NCBI RefSeq assembly: GCF_001668575.1
Contig: NZ_LZMD01000083.1
Coordinates: 1-64,000 of the forward strand
Length of the DNA stretch: 64,000 nucleotides
Source of the DNA: Mycobacterium sp. 1164985.4
GTDB taxonomy: Bacteria; Actinomycetota; Actinomycetes; Mycobacteriales; Mycobacteriaceae
Direction of reading: 5' to 3'
In this document: one piece after another, positions 43,894 through 52,188 of the stretch
Numbering within the stretch: the stretch's first letter is position 1
How the letters are laid out: each line of letters begins with the position of its first letter
Made by a program: the position numbers and the translations under genes
Notes under the pieces: generated by a model
Database searches by the model: none
What the model was told of the DNA's origin: nothing
Seen by the model: the letters and a program-made list of their open reading frames with translations, nothing else

Positions 43894-45312
43894 TCAGTGG
43901 GACAGTCCGCTCGATGTCAGAACGTCGCAGAGCGCGTCGACGGCCGCGGCGAACGCATGCTCGGCAGGCGTGCCGAAGCCGACGATGACTCCGTCGAGCT
44001 GCGGCACCTCCCGCCCCGCCAGTGGATGACGCATGCCCGAAAGCCCCTGCAGCGCAACTCCTGCCTCACCGGCACGCTGCACCACCTCATGCTCGGCGCC
44101 GTCGGGCAGGGTCAGCAGCATGTTCAGGCCGGCGTTGAGCCCGCTGATCCCGATGTCGAGACCGCCCAGCGCATCGACGAGGGCGTCGCGGCGTCGCCGG
44201 TACCGGATCCGCATACGTCGGATGTGCTTGTCGTAGCGGCCGCTGGAGACGAATTCGGCCATGGTCAACTGCGCGATGCCGTTGACGTAGAACTGGTCTC
44301 CGCCGTAAGCCTCGACCACCGCGTCGACAAGGTCGGCGGGCAGCACCATCCAGCCCAGGCGCAGCACCGGCGACAGGCTCTTGCTGGCCGAGCCGAGATA
44401 GATCACGCGGTCGGGGCTCAGCGCCTGCAACGCGCCGACCGGCTGGCGGTCGTAGCGGAATTCGCCGTCGTAGTCGTCGTCGATCACGTAGCCGCCGGTG
44501 CGCTGAGCCCAATCGACGACCGCGGTGCGCCGCGACGGATGCAGCGGCACACCGAGCGGGTTGTGATGGGCCGGGGTGAGAAGCGCCGCGGGGGTGTCGA
44601 GGCCGTCGAGATCGCCGACAACCGCGCCGTGCTCGTCGACGGCGATCGGGACCGTCGGCACGCCCAGAGCGGCGATCGCATCACGGAATATGAAGAGCCC
44701 GTATGCCTCTACTGCGATCGGGCGGTCGCCGTGAAGCACACGGGTGAGCACCTCGACGCCGTGCCGGACGCCGGCACAGATGACGACCGCCTCCGGTGAG
44801 GTCCGGACCCCGCGCGCACGCGTGAGGTAGTCGGCGACGGCATGCCGCAATTCGGGGCGTCCGCGCGGATCGCCCATGCGCAGCGCCTCGGTCGGCGCAG
44901 TCGTCAGCGCACGACGGGTCGCGGCCACCCATTCCGCGCGCGGGAACTCCGCGACGTCGGGTGAGCCAGGCCGTAGGTCGTGGCGCGGTGTGGACCGCAC
45001 ACCGCGCGGGTGGGCCCGAGCCGCGGCACCGGGGTTGTTGACCACCCACGTACCCGCACCCTGGCGCGACGCGAGCCACCCCTCGGCCACGAGTTCGGCG
45101 TAGGCCTCGGCCACCGTGTTGCGGGCCAGGCCGAGATCGGCGGCCAGGCTGCGCGACGGCGGCAACATCGTGCCGGGACTCAGCCGCCCCGAACGCACCG
45201 CGTCGCGCAGTGCGCCGAGCAGCAGCTCCCTGGCACCGCGCGCGCGGGGGGTGATCCGCTCGCGCAAGTCCAGGTGGAGGTCGCGAGTGGGCATATTGGC
45301 CCACGAAGTCAT
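43894..45312 (-). CDS. MocR/PdxR-type GntR regulator with aminotransferase-fold domain (1)
   Basis: The product has 472 residues from ATG 45312; ATG 45294 is also possible. A GntR winged helix occupies about residues 20-90 (GRLSPGTMLPPSRSLAADLGLARNTVAEAY, cited in part). A fold-type I aminotransferase domain has the PLP lysine in YLGSASKSLSPVLRLGW. Such proteins sense PLP or amino acids and usually control the divergent neighbour. Here that is the AhpD-like gene, 49 bp away. The pair is inserted between gtrA and the galactan exporter genes. Confidence 0.9.
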   Translation of the reverse strand: MTSWANMPTRDLHLDLRERITPRARGARELLLGALRDAVRSGRLSPGTMLPPSRSLAADLGLARNTVAEAYAELVAEGWLASRQGAGTWVVNNPGAAARAHPRGVRSTPRHDLRPGSPDVAEFPRAEWVAATRRALTTAPTEALRMGDPRGRPELRHAVADYLTRARGVRTSPEAVVICAGVRHGVEVLTRVLHGDRPIAVEAYGLFIFRDAIAALGVPTVPIAVDEHGAVVGDLDGLDTPAALLTPAHHNPLGVPLHPSRRTAVVDWAQRTGGYVIDDDYDGEFRYDRQPVGALQALSPDRVIYLGSASKSLSPVLRLGWMVLPADLVDAVVEAYGGDQFYVNGIAQLTMAEFVSSGRYDKHIRRMRIRYRRRRDALVDALGGLDIGISGLNAGLNMLLTLPDGAEHEVVQRAGEAGVALQGLSGMRHPLAGREVPQLDGVIVGFGTPAEHAFAAAVDALCDVLTSSGLSH

Positions 45313-45361
45313 GACCAAATTGAACCATGTCGATGGGACACTGCATACTAGCGTCGACGGT

Positions 45362-45835
45362 ATGGCACAGACACTGGACAGAGAAACCATCGACAGAATC
45401 AAGATTTACAAGACGTCACCGGAGCTGCTCGAGGCGATGCTGACGCTGAGCAGGGTGTCGGCCAAGGACATCGACGTCGAACTCGGCGAGCTGATCAAGA
45501 TCCGTGCGTCGCAGATCAACCACTGCGCGTTCTGTCTCGACATGCACATGCGCGACGCCCGCAAGCACGGAATCGACCAGCACAAGCTCGACCTCGTCGC
45601 GGCCTGGCAGGAGGCCGGCGACCTGTTCTCCGAGCGCGAGCGTGCGGCGTTGGCACTGACCGAGGCCATCACCGACCTGCACAACGGCCACGTCCCCGAC
45701 GACGTCTACGCCGCGGCCGCTGAGGTCTTCACCGAACGCGAACTCGGGCAGGTCATCGCGGCGGCCGTGACGATCAACGCCTGGAACCGCATCAACGTGA
45801 CGATCCGGCAGGCACCGCGGGCCGCGCTGGGCTGA
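45362..45835 (+). CDS. Carboxymuconolactone decarboxylase/AhpD-like peroxidase-family protein
   Basis: The product has 157 residues, all-helical. The redox motif HCAFCLDMH (CxxC followed by His) is characteristic of AhpD-like alkylhydroperoxidases in the CMD family. The motif suggests thiol-based peroxide reduction in the cytosol; the specific substrate is unknown. It is divergently transcribed from the MocR regulator, which probably controls it. It ends 5 bp from the convergent wzm stop. Confidence 0.85.
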   Translation: MAQTLDRETIDRIKIYKTSPELLEAMLTLSRVSAKDIDVELGELIKIRASQINHCAFCLDMHMRDARKHGIDQHKLDLVAAWQEAGDLFSERERAALALTEAITDLHNGHVPDDVYAAAAEVFTERELGQVIAAAVTINAWNRINVTIRQAPRAALG

Positions 45836-45840
45836 GCGGT

Positions 45841-46671
45841 CTACACCCAGTACGCGACGCGGGCGCGGTACTGGCGCATCGCGAACGCCGCGAAGATCCA
45901 GCCGACCACCGTCAGCACGATCACCACCAGCCAGTGCCGCAGTTCCTGATCGGCACCCAGCAGCGGGGCGCGGACGATGTCGAGGTAGTGCAGGAGCGGA
46001 TTGAGCTCGACGACCTTGGCGTACTGTTCCGCGCCCTGCTGTTGCAGGGTGGACTCGTTCCAGATGATGGGCGTCATGAAGAACAGCAGCTGCACCAGGC
46101 TGACCAACAGCGGGCTGATGTCGCGGTAGCGGGTGGCCAGGATCCCGAAGCACAGCGACACCCAGATGCAGTTGAGCACGATCAAGCCCAGCGCCGGGAT
46201 CACCGCCAGGTCCGTCCACTTCCACGGCTTGGGATAGATCATCGCGATGATCACGAAGATGATCATGTTGTGCGCGAACAGGATCATCTGTCGCCACACC
46301 AGCCGATAGACGTGTACCGACAGCGGTGTGGGCAGCTGTTTGATCAGCCCCTCGTTGGCCACGAACACGTCGGCGCCCTCGAGAATCGCCGCGTTGATCA
46401 GGTTCCACACGATCAGGCCGAGGGTGACATACGGAAGGTGTTCGGACAGCTCGAGTTTGAACAGTTTGGAGTAGAGCAGGCCCATCGCGACCGCGGTCGC
46501 GCCGGTGGCGATCGTGATCCAGAACGGCCCCAGTACCGAACGGCGGTAGCGCTGTTTGATGTCCTGCCAGCCGAGGTGCAGCCACAGCTCGTGCTTGCCG
46601 AAGCCGGCGACGAGGTCACCCCACGCCCGGCCCATCGTCCGCGACTGCGCGGCGGCGTCGGTGAACGTCAC
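45841..46671 (-). CDS. wzm: ABC-2 transporter permease Wzm (galactan export)
   Basis: The product has 276 residues (Rv3783 about 280). It has six hydrophobic helices and an N-terminal amphipathic segment with WQDIKQRYRRSVLGPFW, typical of O-antigen-type exporters. With Wzt it moves lipid-linked galactan across the inner membrane. The GTG at 46671 overlaps the glfT1 stop (GTGA). It is last gene in bpa-wzt-glfT1-wzm. Confidence 0.93.
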   Translation of the reverse strand: MTFTDAAAQSRTMGRAWGDLVAGFGKHELWLHLGWQDIKQRYRRSVLGPFWITIATGATAVAMGLLYSKLFKLELSEHLPYVTLGLIVWNLINAAILEGADVFVANEGLIKQLPTPLSVHVYRLVWRQMILFAHNMIIFVIIAMIYPKPWKWTDLAVIPALGLIVLNCIWVSLCFGILATRYRDISPLLVSLVQLLFFMTPIIWNESTLQQQGAEQYAKVVELNPLLHYLDIVRAPLLGADQELRHWLVVIVLTVVGWIFAAFAMRQYRARVAYWV

Positions 46672-47570
46672 GATCCGAGCCTCCCGAATTTCTCCTTGCG
46701 GCCCCTGCGGCGCAACCGAATCCACTCCATCAGCCCCGCGGGGTCGCGGCGCGACACCAGGAAGAACCAGCCGAAGCGGGCCCACTCCTGCAGCTGCAGC
46801 CGACGCAACCCGGGCTGCGACAACAGATAACCGCGGTTGCGGTAGGTGTAGAACCGCTTGCGCTCGTCGTCGGGGTACTGCGTGTGCATCCGGCCGCCGA
46901 GGATCGGCTTGAACTCGTCGCCACCCTGCGGATGCAGGTACACCGCGTCCAGGCAGGTGCCGAACGGCAGCCCGGAGCGGACCAGCCTGCGGTGCAGTTC
47001 GGTCTCGTCGCCGCGAACGAACAGCCGCAGGTCCGGTACGCCGGTCACCTCGAGCGTCGAGGCGGCGAACAGCGCGCCGTTGAACAGCGAGGCGATGCCG
47101 GGCAACACATTTCCGCCGGAGTCGGTGCGTAGTTCGTCGACCCGGCGGCGCCACACGAGGCCGCGGCGCAACGGGAAGGCCAGCCGCCCAGGGTCGGTCA
47201 TGTCGCAGACCATGGGTGAGACCTCGGCAAGGCCGTGGCGCGCAGCGCATTTCAGAAGCGTGCCCAGCACCTCCGAGTCGGCGGGGCGCCCATCGTCGTC
47301 GGCCAGCCAGACCCAGTCTGCGCCCGAGGCCAGTGCGTGCAGCATGCCCAGCGCGAAACCGCCTGCACCACCGAGGTTTCGCTGTGACCCGAGGTAGGTG
47401 GTGGGAATCGGTTGCGCGGCGACCAGCTCCGCGACGCGGGGATCGTCGTCGTTGTCCACGACAATCAGATGGTCCGGGACACGGGTCTGCGCCGACACCG
47501 ACTCCAGTGACTTGGCCAGTTCGTCGGGACGACGGTGGGTGACCACCACCGCGCACACGGTTTCGGTCAT
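46668..47570 (-). CDS. glfT1: Galactofuranosyltransferase GlfT1 (galactan initiation)
   Basis: The product has 300 residues (Rv3782 about 304). It is a GT-2/GT-A fold enzyme that adds the first two Galf residues to the decaprenyl-linked rhamnosyl acceptor. Motifs are VVVTHRRPDELAKSLESV, LGSQRNLGGAGGFALG and the metal site WLADDDGRPAD. The start at ATG 47570 overlaps the wzt stop (ATGA); the frame extends further upstream inside wzt without family similarity. Confidence 0.94.
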   Translation of the reverse strand: MTETVCAVVVTHRRPDELAKSLESVSAQTRVPDHLIVVDNDDDPRVAELVAAQPIPTTYLGSQRNLGGAGGFALGMLHALASGADWVWLADDDGRPADSEVLGTLLKCAARHGLAEVSPMVCDMTDPGRLAFPLRRGLVWRRRVDELRTDSGGNVLPGIASLFNGALFAASTLEVTGVPDLRLFVRGDETELHRRLVRSGLPFGTCLDAVYLHPQGGDEFKPILGGRMHTQYPDDERKRFYTYRNRGYLLSQPGLRRLQLQEWARFGWFFLVSRRDPAGLMEWIRLRRRGRKEKFGRLGS

Positions 47571-48358
47571 CCGTGGCGCGTCTCTTCGAGCACTTCCCGG
47601 ACGGTCCGGGCGGCGTCCTCGCCCTCGTAGGCGCGCACGACGTCCTCGATGCCGCCGGTCATCTTGATCGTGCCGTGGTCGATCCACATCGCGGTGTTGC
47701 AGAGCCGGGCCAGGAATTCGTTGGAATGGCTGGCGAACACCAGGATCCCAGAGCGCGCGACCAGTTCGGACAACCGGGTCTGCGCCTTCTTCAGGAACTC
47801 GGCGTCCACCGCCCCTATGCCCTCGTCGAGCAGCAGGATCTCGGGGTCGATGCTCGTCACCACTCCCATCGCGAGGCGCACCCGCATACCGGTGGAATAG
47901 GTGCGCAACGGCATCGACAGATAGTCACCGAGTTCGGTGAACTCCGCGATCTCGTCGACCTTGGCCAGCATCTGTTTGCGCGTCTGCCCCAGGAACAGCC
48001 CGCGGATGATGATGTTCTCGAATCCGGAGATCTCGGGATCCATTCCGACGCCCAGGTCGAACACCGGCGCCACCCGGCCGCGGACGGTGGCCACCCCGCG
48101 GGTGGGCTCGTAGATGCCCGACAGCAGTCGCAGCAGGGTCGACTTGCCCGCGCCGTTGTGCCCCACCAGACCCACGCGGTCGCCGAGTTCCAACGACATG
48201 GTGATGTCCCGTAGCGCCTCTATGACGACGACGTTGGAGTCGTTGCGTCCGATGGCGCCACCGGCCTTGCCCAGGAATGCCTTCTTCAGCGAGCGGGACT
48301 TCGCGTCGAAGATCGGAAACTCGACCCACGCGTTGCGGGTCTCGATGTGCGGGCCCAA
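47567..48358 (-). CDS. wzt: ABC transporter ATPase Wzt (galactan export), TTG start
   Basis: The product has 263 residues. Walker A is GHNGAGKST. The signature region is TYSTGMRVRLAMG. Walker B is EILLLDEGIGAVD and the switch His is in VFASHSNEF. It powers Wzm. The only plausible start is TTG 48358, 9 nt after the bpa stop, with AGGGGCAGG just upstream. An in-frame stop (48368-48370) precedes it and there is no upstream ATG or GTG. The family N-terminus (PHIETRNAWVEFPIFDAKSR) begins at residue 3, which supports this start. Confidence 0.93.
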   Translation of the reverse strand: MGPHIETRNAWVEFPIFDAKSRSLKKAFLGKAGGAIGRNDSNVVVIEALRDITMSLELGDRVGLVGHNGAGKSTLLRLLSGIYEPTRGVATVRGRVAPVFDLGVGMDPEISGFENIIIRGLFLGQTRKQMLAKVDEIAEFTELGDYLSMPLRTYSTGMRVRLAMGVVTSIDPEILLLDEGIGAVDAEFLKKAQTRLSELVARSGILVFASHSNEFLARLCNTAMWIDHGTIKMTGGIEDVVRAYEGEDAARTVREVLEETRHG

Positions 48359-48367
48359 CGCCTGCCC

Positions 48368-48868
48368 CTACAGGTACTGCCCGGTCCCCGGATGGGACGC
48401 GCCGCCGCGCACCGCCACCCCGGGTGGCAGCGCACCCTGGCCCCGCATCTGCTCCAGCTGCTGGCGTGCCGCCATCTGCTGGGCGAACAGCGCCGTCTGG
48501 ATCCCGTGGAACAGGCCCTCCAGCCAGCCCACCAGCTGTGCCTGCGCGATCCGAAGTTCTGCGTCCGACGGCACGCCTTCTTCGGTGAACGGCAGCGTGA
48601 GCCGCTCGAGCTCGTCGCGAAGTTCGGGGGCCAGACCCTCCTCGAGTTCGGTGATGCTCGTGCGATGGATCTCGCGGAGCCGGGTGCGGCTCGCGTCGTC
48701 GAGCGGTGCCGCCCGCACCTCCTCGAGGAGCTGCTTGATCATGGTGCCGATGCGCATCACCTTCGCCGGTTGCTCGACGAGGTCGGTCAGCGACTTGCCG
48801 TCCTTCTCCTCGCCGTCGGCGTCTGTGGTCTCACCGCTGATGATCTCGATGTTGTCGTCGTCGGTCAT
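48368..48868 (-). CDS. bpa: Bacterial proteasome activator Bpa (Rv3780 family)
   Basis: The product has 166 residues from ATG 48868, with GGGAG upstream. An acidic, disordered N-terminus is followed by a four-helix core (DLVEQPAKVMRIGTMIKQLL) and a Gly-rich tail ending GQYL, the proteasome-docking HbYX-type motif. Bpa forms a dodecameric ring that opens the 20S proteasome without ATP. Nothing in the sequence explains its linkage with wzt. The position is conserved in mycobacteria. Confidence 0.94.
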   Translation of the reverse strand: MTDDDNIEIISGETTDADGEEKDGKSLTDLVEQPAKVMRIGTMIKQLLEEVRAAPLDDASRTRLREIHRTSITELEEGLAPELRDELERLTLPFTEEGVPSDAELRIAQAQLVGWLEGLFHGIQTALFAQQMAARQQLEQMRGQGALPPGVAVRGGASHPGTGQYL

Positions 48869-49284
48869 ACTCCCTGCGTTCCCTCTAATCTCCACGCCAT
48901 TCGTCGCTGGGTCCCGCGATCCCGCCCTCGATCGCCGACCATCTAGCGAGATTAGTCCCGTCGCGCACGGGACGGTCGCCGCGTCGCGCACGGGCAACGT
49001 GGCGTCCGTCACCGCAAATCCGTCGGCGGATCATCCCGGACCATCGAGCAAACGCCAGCACGCACGGCTATCAGTCCGAACAAGATGTCTCGTTAACCTG
49101 CCGCCGCGAGTGTCCGGCGCTGTCGGGCTGACCAGCAACGACAACGGGTTTAGCCCTCCGATCGTCAAGGTCACTGGACTAGTATGGCTGCCCAGCAGAC
49201 CCAGTCCGACATGGCGGGTCGGGCCGAGAATCGGCCAGAATCGTGTCGGTTTGTGAACTCACGGACTCTCGAAGGTGGGCTGGC
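48869..49284. other. Intergenic region between divergent bpa and the aminotransferase-fold gene
   Basis: These 416 bp have no convincing coding frame. It must hold the promoters of both neighbours. A 13-bp exact direct repeat (CGTCGCGCACGGG at 48959-48971 and 48982-48994, period 23) is the only clear structure. The Rv3779-type membrane gene found here in M. tuberculosis is absent. Confidence 0.6.
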
Positions 49285-50481
49285 ATGGCATACGACGTCG
49301 CCCGGGTGCGCGGTCTGCACCCGTCCCTGGGCGACGGCTGGGTGCGGTTCGACGCCCAGAACGGCATGTTGTTGCCCGATACGGTGGGCCGCGCGGTGTC
49401 CACCGCATTCCGCGGTTCGATGCCCACGCCGGTGGGTCCGCACCCGTCCGCGCAACGCAGCGCCGCGGTGCTGGAGGCCGCGCGATTGGCCGTGGCCGAT
49501 CTGGTCAACGCCGATCCCCGCGGCGTCGTCCTGGGCGCCGACCGGGCGATCCTGCTGACCTCGCTGGCCGACGCGTCGTCGTCACGCGTCGGTCTCGGTT
49601 ACGAGGTGGTGGTCACCCGTCTCGACGACGAGGCGAACATCGCACCGTGGCTGCGCGCCGCCAATCGCTATGGCGCCAAAGTGAAATGGGCCGAGGTCGA
49701 CATCGAGACCGGCGAGCTGCCCAGCTGGCAGTGGGAGAGTCTGCTCACCAGGCCGACCCGGTTGGTCGCAATCACCTCGGCCTCTTCGACTTTGGGCACC
49801 GTGACCGACCTGCGAGCGGTGACGAAGCTGGCCCACGATCAGGGTGCGATGGTCGTCGTTGACCACTCAGCGGCCGCCCCCTACCAGTTGATCGACATCG
49901 ACGAGATCGACGCCGACGTGGTGGCGGTCAATGCGTTGGCATGGGGTGGTCCGCCCATCGGTGCCTTGGTCTTTCGCGATCCGTCGCTCATCGACTCCTT
50001 CGGTTCGGTGTCGCTCAACCCGAACGCGACCGGTGCTGCGCGGCTCGAGGTCGGTGCGCACCAGTTCGGCCTGCTCGCCGGTGTGGTGGCCAGCATCGAG
50101 TACCTGGCCTCACTCGACGAGAACGCGCACGGCACCCGTCGTGAACGCCTGGGGATCTCGATGCACTCGGCGAACGCCTACATGAGCCGGCTGTTCGACT
50201 ATCTGCTGATCTCGCTGCGTTCGCTGTCGACCATCATGGTCATCGGTCAACCCGAATCACGAATCCCCGTATTGAGTTTCGCGGTCAACGACGTGCCGGC
50301 CGATCGTGTGGTGCAGCGCCTGGCCGACAACGGGATCCTGGCGATCTCGAATGCGAGTTCGCGGGTCCTCGACGTCATCGGCGTCAACGACGTCGGCGGC
50401 GCGGTGACGGTGGGGCTCGCGCATTACACCACCACCGCCGAGGTCGATCAGCTGGTTCGCGCGCTGGCCTCGCTGGGCTGA
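49285..50481 (+). CDS. Class V aminotransferase/cysteine-desulfurase-fold protein lacking the PLP lysine (Rv3778c family)
   Basis: The product has 398 residues from ATG 49285; a 14-residue longer frame has no family support. The fold shows ITSASSTLGTVTDLR, VVVDHSAAAPYQ (the PLP-ring Asp and His) and the C-terminal VRALASLG. The segment that normally carries the Schiff-base Lys (S-x-H-K-x-x-G-P-x-G) reads NALAWGGPPIGAL, so the lysine is replaced. The M. tuberculosis homologue, as remembered, also lacks it. Classical PLP chemistry is therefore doubtful. The function is unknown. Confidence 0.88.
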   Translation: MAYDVARVRGLHPSLGDGWVRFDAQNGMLLPDTVGRAVSTAFRGSMPTPVGPHPSAQRSAAVLEAARLAVADLVNADPRGVVLGADRAILLTSLADASSSRVGLGYEVVVTRLDDEANIAPWLRAANRYGAKVKWAEVDIETGELPSWQWESLLTRPTRLVAITSASSTLGTVTDLRAVTKLAHDQGAMVVVDHSAAAPYQLIDIDEIDADVVAVNALAWGGPPIGALVFRDPSLIDSFGSVSLNPNATGAARLEVGAHQFGLLAGVVASIEYLASLDENAHGTRRERLGISMHSANAYMSRLFDYLLISLRSLSTIMVIGQPESRIPVLSFAVNDVPADRVVQRLADNGILAISNASSRVLDVIGVNDVGGAVTVGLAHYTTTAEVDQLVRALASLG

Positions 50482-50487
50482 CCGCCG

Positions 50488-51462
50488 CTAATCGGCAACG
50501 CGCAGAAGAACTTTGCCGGACACCTCGCCGGACTCCAGCAGCTCGTGCGCCGCGCCGGCTTCCTGCACGGGGTACTCGGCGCCGATGATCGGCCGTACCT
50601 GACCGCTCTCGATCATCGGCCACACGTTGGCGGCCACCTCGGAGACGACGTCGCTCTTGCTCCCCCGGCCGCTGACCGGACGCGCGCGAAGCGCCGTCGC
50701 GATGACGCCGGCCCGCTTGCCGAGCAGTTTGCCGATGTTGAGTTCGGCCTTGACCCCGCCCTGCATCCCGATGATCACGAGCCGGCCGTCGGACGCGAGT
50801 GCGTCGATGTTGCGGTCGAGGTAGGCCGCTCCCATGATGTCGAGGATCACGTCGGCGCCGCCCTCGGACTTGATCCGCTCGACGAAGTCCTCGTCGCGGT
50901 AGTTGATCGTCACCTCGGCGCCGAGCTCGGCGCACAGGTCGAGCTTGTGAGCCGAGCCCGCCGTTACGGCCACGCGGCAGCCGAGTGCGCGCCCCACCTG
51001 CACGGCATGGGTCCCGATGCCGCTGGCACCGCCGTGCACCAGGACGAGTTGGCCGGACGACAGGCCCGCGGTCATCACCAGGTTGGACCACACCGTGCAG
51101 GCCACCTCAGGCAGTCCCGCGGCCTCGTGCAGAGAAACCGACTCGGGAATCGCCATCACCTGGCCCGCCGGGACGGCAACGTACTCGGCGTAGCCCCCGC
51201 CTGCCAGCAACGCACAGACCTGTTGTCCGACAGCCCAATCCGATACGTGGCCGCCGACCGCAGCGACCGTTCCGGAGACCTCGAGACCGAGAATGTCGCT
51301 GGCGCCGGGCGGCGGGGGATATTTGCCCGCGGCCTGCAGCAGATCGGCGCGGTTGATGCCCGCCGAGGCCACCTTGATCAACACCTCGCCATCGGTGGGC
51401 GCGACGTCGGGAACTTCTTGCCAGCTCAATCGGCCTTCCGGCCCGGCCACGATCGCATGCAT
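50488..51462 (-). CDS. NADPH:quinone oxidoreductase of the zinc-free MDR family (Rv3777 type)
   Basis: The product has 324 residues. A GroES-like N-terminal domain (ASAGINRADLLQAAGKYPPP) precedes a Rossmann domain (LVHGGASGIGTHAVQVGRAL). No zinc-ligand cysteines are present. This resembles PIG3/QOR enzymes, which reduce quinones with NADPH. It is convergent with the preceding gene (6 bp between stops) and divergent from the MarR regulator, which may control it. Confidence 0.9.
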   Translation of the reverse strand: MHAIVAGPEGRLSWQEVPDVAPTDGEVLIKVASAGINRADLLQAAGKYPPPPGASDILGLEVSGTVAAVGGHVSDWAVGQQVCALLAGGGYAEYVAVPAGQVMAIPESVSLHEAAGLPEVACTVWSNLVMTAGLSSGQLVLVHGGASGIGTHAVQVGRALGCRVAVTAGSAHKLDLCAELGAEVTINYRDEDFVERIKSEGGADVILDIMGAAYLDRNIDALASDGRLVIIGMQGGVKAELNIGKLLGKRAGVIATALRARPVSGRGSKSDVVSEVAANVWPMIESGQVRPIIGAEYPVQEAGAAHELLESGEVSGKVLLRVAD

Positions 51463-51528
51463 TCAAATAACGCTACTAGCCTGCGAGAACACTCTGACGA
51501 ATCGGTCGCCAGCAATGTCATCGCCGTT

Positions 51529-51534
51529 TACTAT
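51529..51534 (+). promoter_or_regulatory. -10 element giving a probable leaderless marR transcript
   Basis: TACTAT fits TANNNT and ends 6 nt before the ATG at 51541, so transcription would begin at or next to the start codon. No ribosome site is visible upstream, which agrees with a leaderless message. Confidence 0.45.
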
Positions 51535-51540
51535 TGCCGA

Positions 51541-52053
51541 ATGGAGGGGATTATTGCGGGTCGTACCGCGGGGGATATGCCAGGGCTGGACATAGCCGAA
51601 CAGCGATCCTGGCAAAATTTTCTGGACGCCGCACTGCGGCTGTACGCGACCTTGAACCGGTCGCTGGTGGATAAGCATCATCTGACGCTCAACGACGTCA
51701 GGCTGCTGGACACCCTGGACAAGTCGCCGACCGGATCGGCCCGGATGGGCGACCTCGCCGAGGCGTTGATGTCGCTGCCAAGCAGGGTCACCCGGCAGAT
51801 CCGTCGATTGGAGATGCAGGGCCTGGTGAAACGTGGGGCCAGCCCCGACGACGGCCGTGGCGTGCTCGCCAGCATCACCGACGACGGACGAAGCGCGGTG
51901 CGCGACGCGATGACCACCTACGCCGAGAACGTGCGGGCGCACTTCCTCGACAGGTTGTCGCGGCCCCAGGTCGCGGCGATGGGTGAGAACTGCAGGCGCA
52001 TCAGCGTCGCGCTCAAGAACGGGTCGACGAACGCCAAGCTCGGCCGGGTCTGA
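51541..52053 (+). CDS. MarR-family transcriptional regulator
   Basis: The product has 170 residues from ATG 51541; ATG 51577 is an alternative. The winged helix has LTLNDVRLLDTLDKSP, the recognition segment LPSRVTRQIRRLEMQGLV and the wing DDGRGVLASITDDGR. It probably forms dimers that respond to small aromatic or oxidative ligands. It is divergent from the quinone oxidoreductase, the usual arrangement for MarR control of a detoxification gene. The effector is unknown. Confidence 0.9.
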   Translation: MEGIIAGRTAGDMPGLDIAEQRSWQNFLDAALRLYATLNRSLVDKHHLTLNDVRLLDTLDKSPTGSARMGDLAEALMSLPSRVTRQIRRLEMQGLVKRGASPDDGRGVLASITDDGRSAVRDAMTTYAENVRAHFLDRLSRPQVAAMGENCRRISVALKNGSTNAKLGRV

Positions 52054-52100
52054 GGGATTCCCCGTCGCGGTGAAAATCCCCGCCCCGTACTCTTGTCGGC

Positions 52101-52187
52101 GGTGGCGTGGCAGAGCGGCCTAATGCACTCGCCTTGAAAGCGAGAGACGGCTAACACCGTCCGGGGGTTCAAATCCCTCCGCCACCG
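52101..52187 (+). tRNA. tRNA-Ser (anticodon UGA)
   Basis: The acceptor arms GGTGGCG (52101-52107) and CGCCACC (52180-52186) pair perfectly. The anticodon loop is CTTGAAA (TGA) and a long variable arm is typical of tRNA-Ser. The T-loop is GGTTCAAATCC. CCA is not encoded. Confidence 0.97.
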
Positions 52188-52188
52188 C

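Noticed and set aside
48959..48994. 13-bp direct repeat upstream of bpa as an operator
   Set aside because: It is GC-rich, has a 23-bp period, no dyad symmetry and no regulator nearby; chance similarity in GC-rich DNA is likely.
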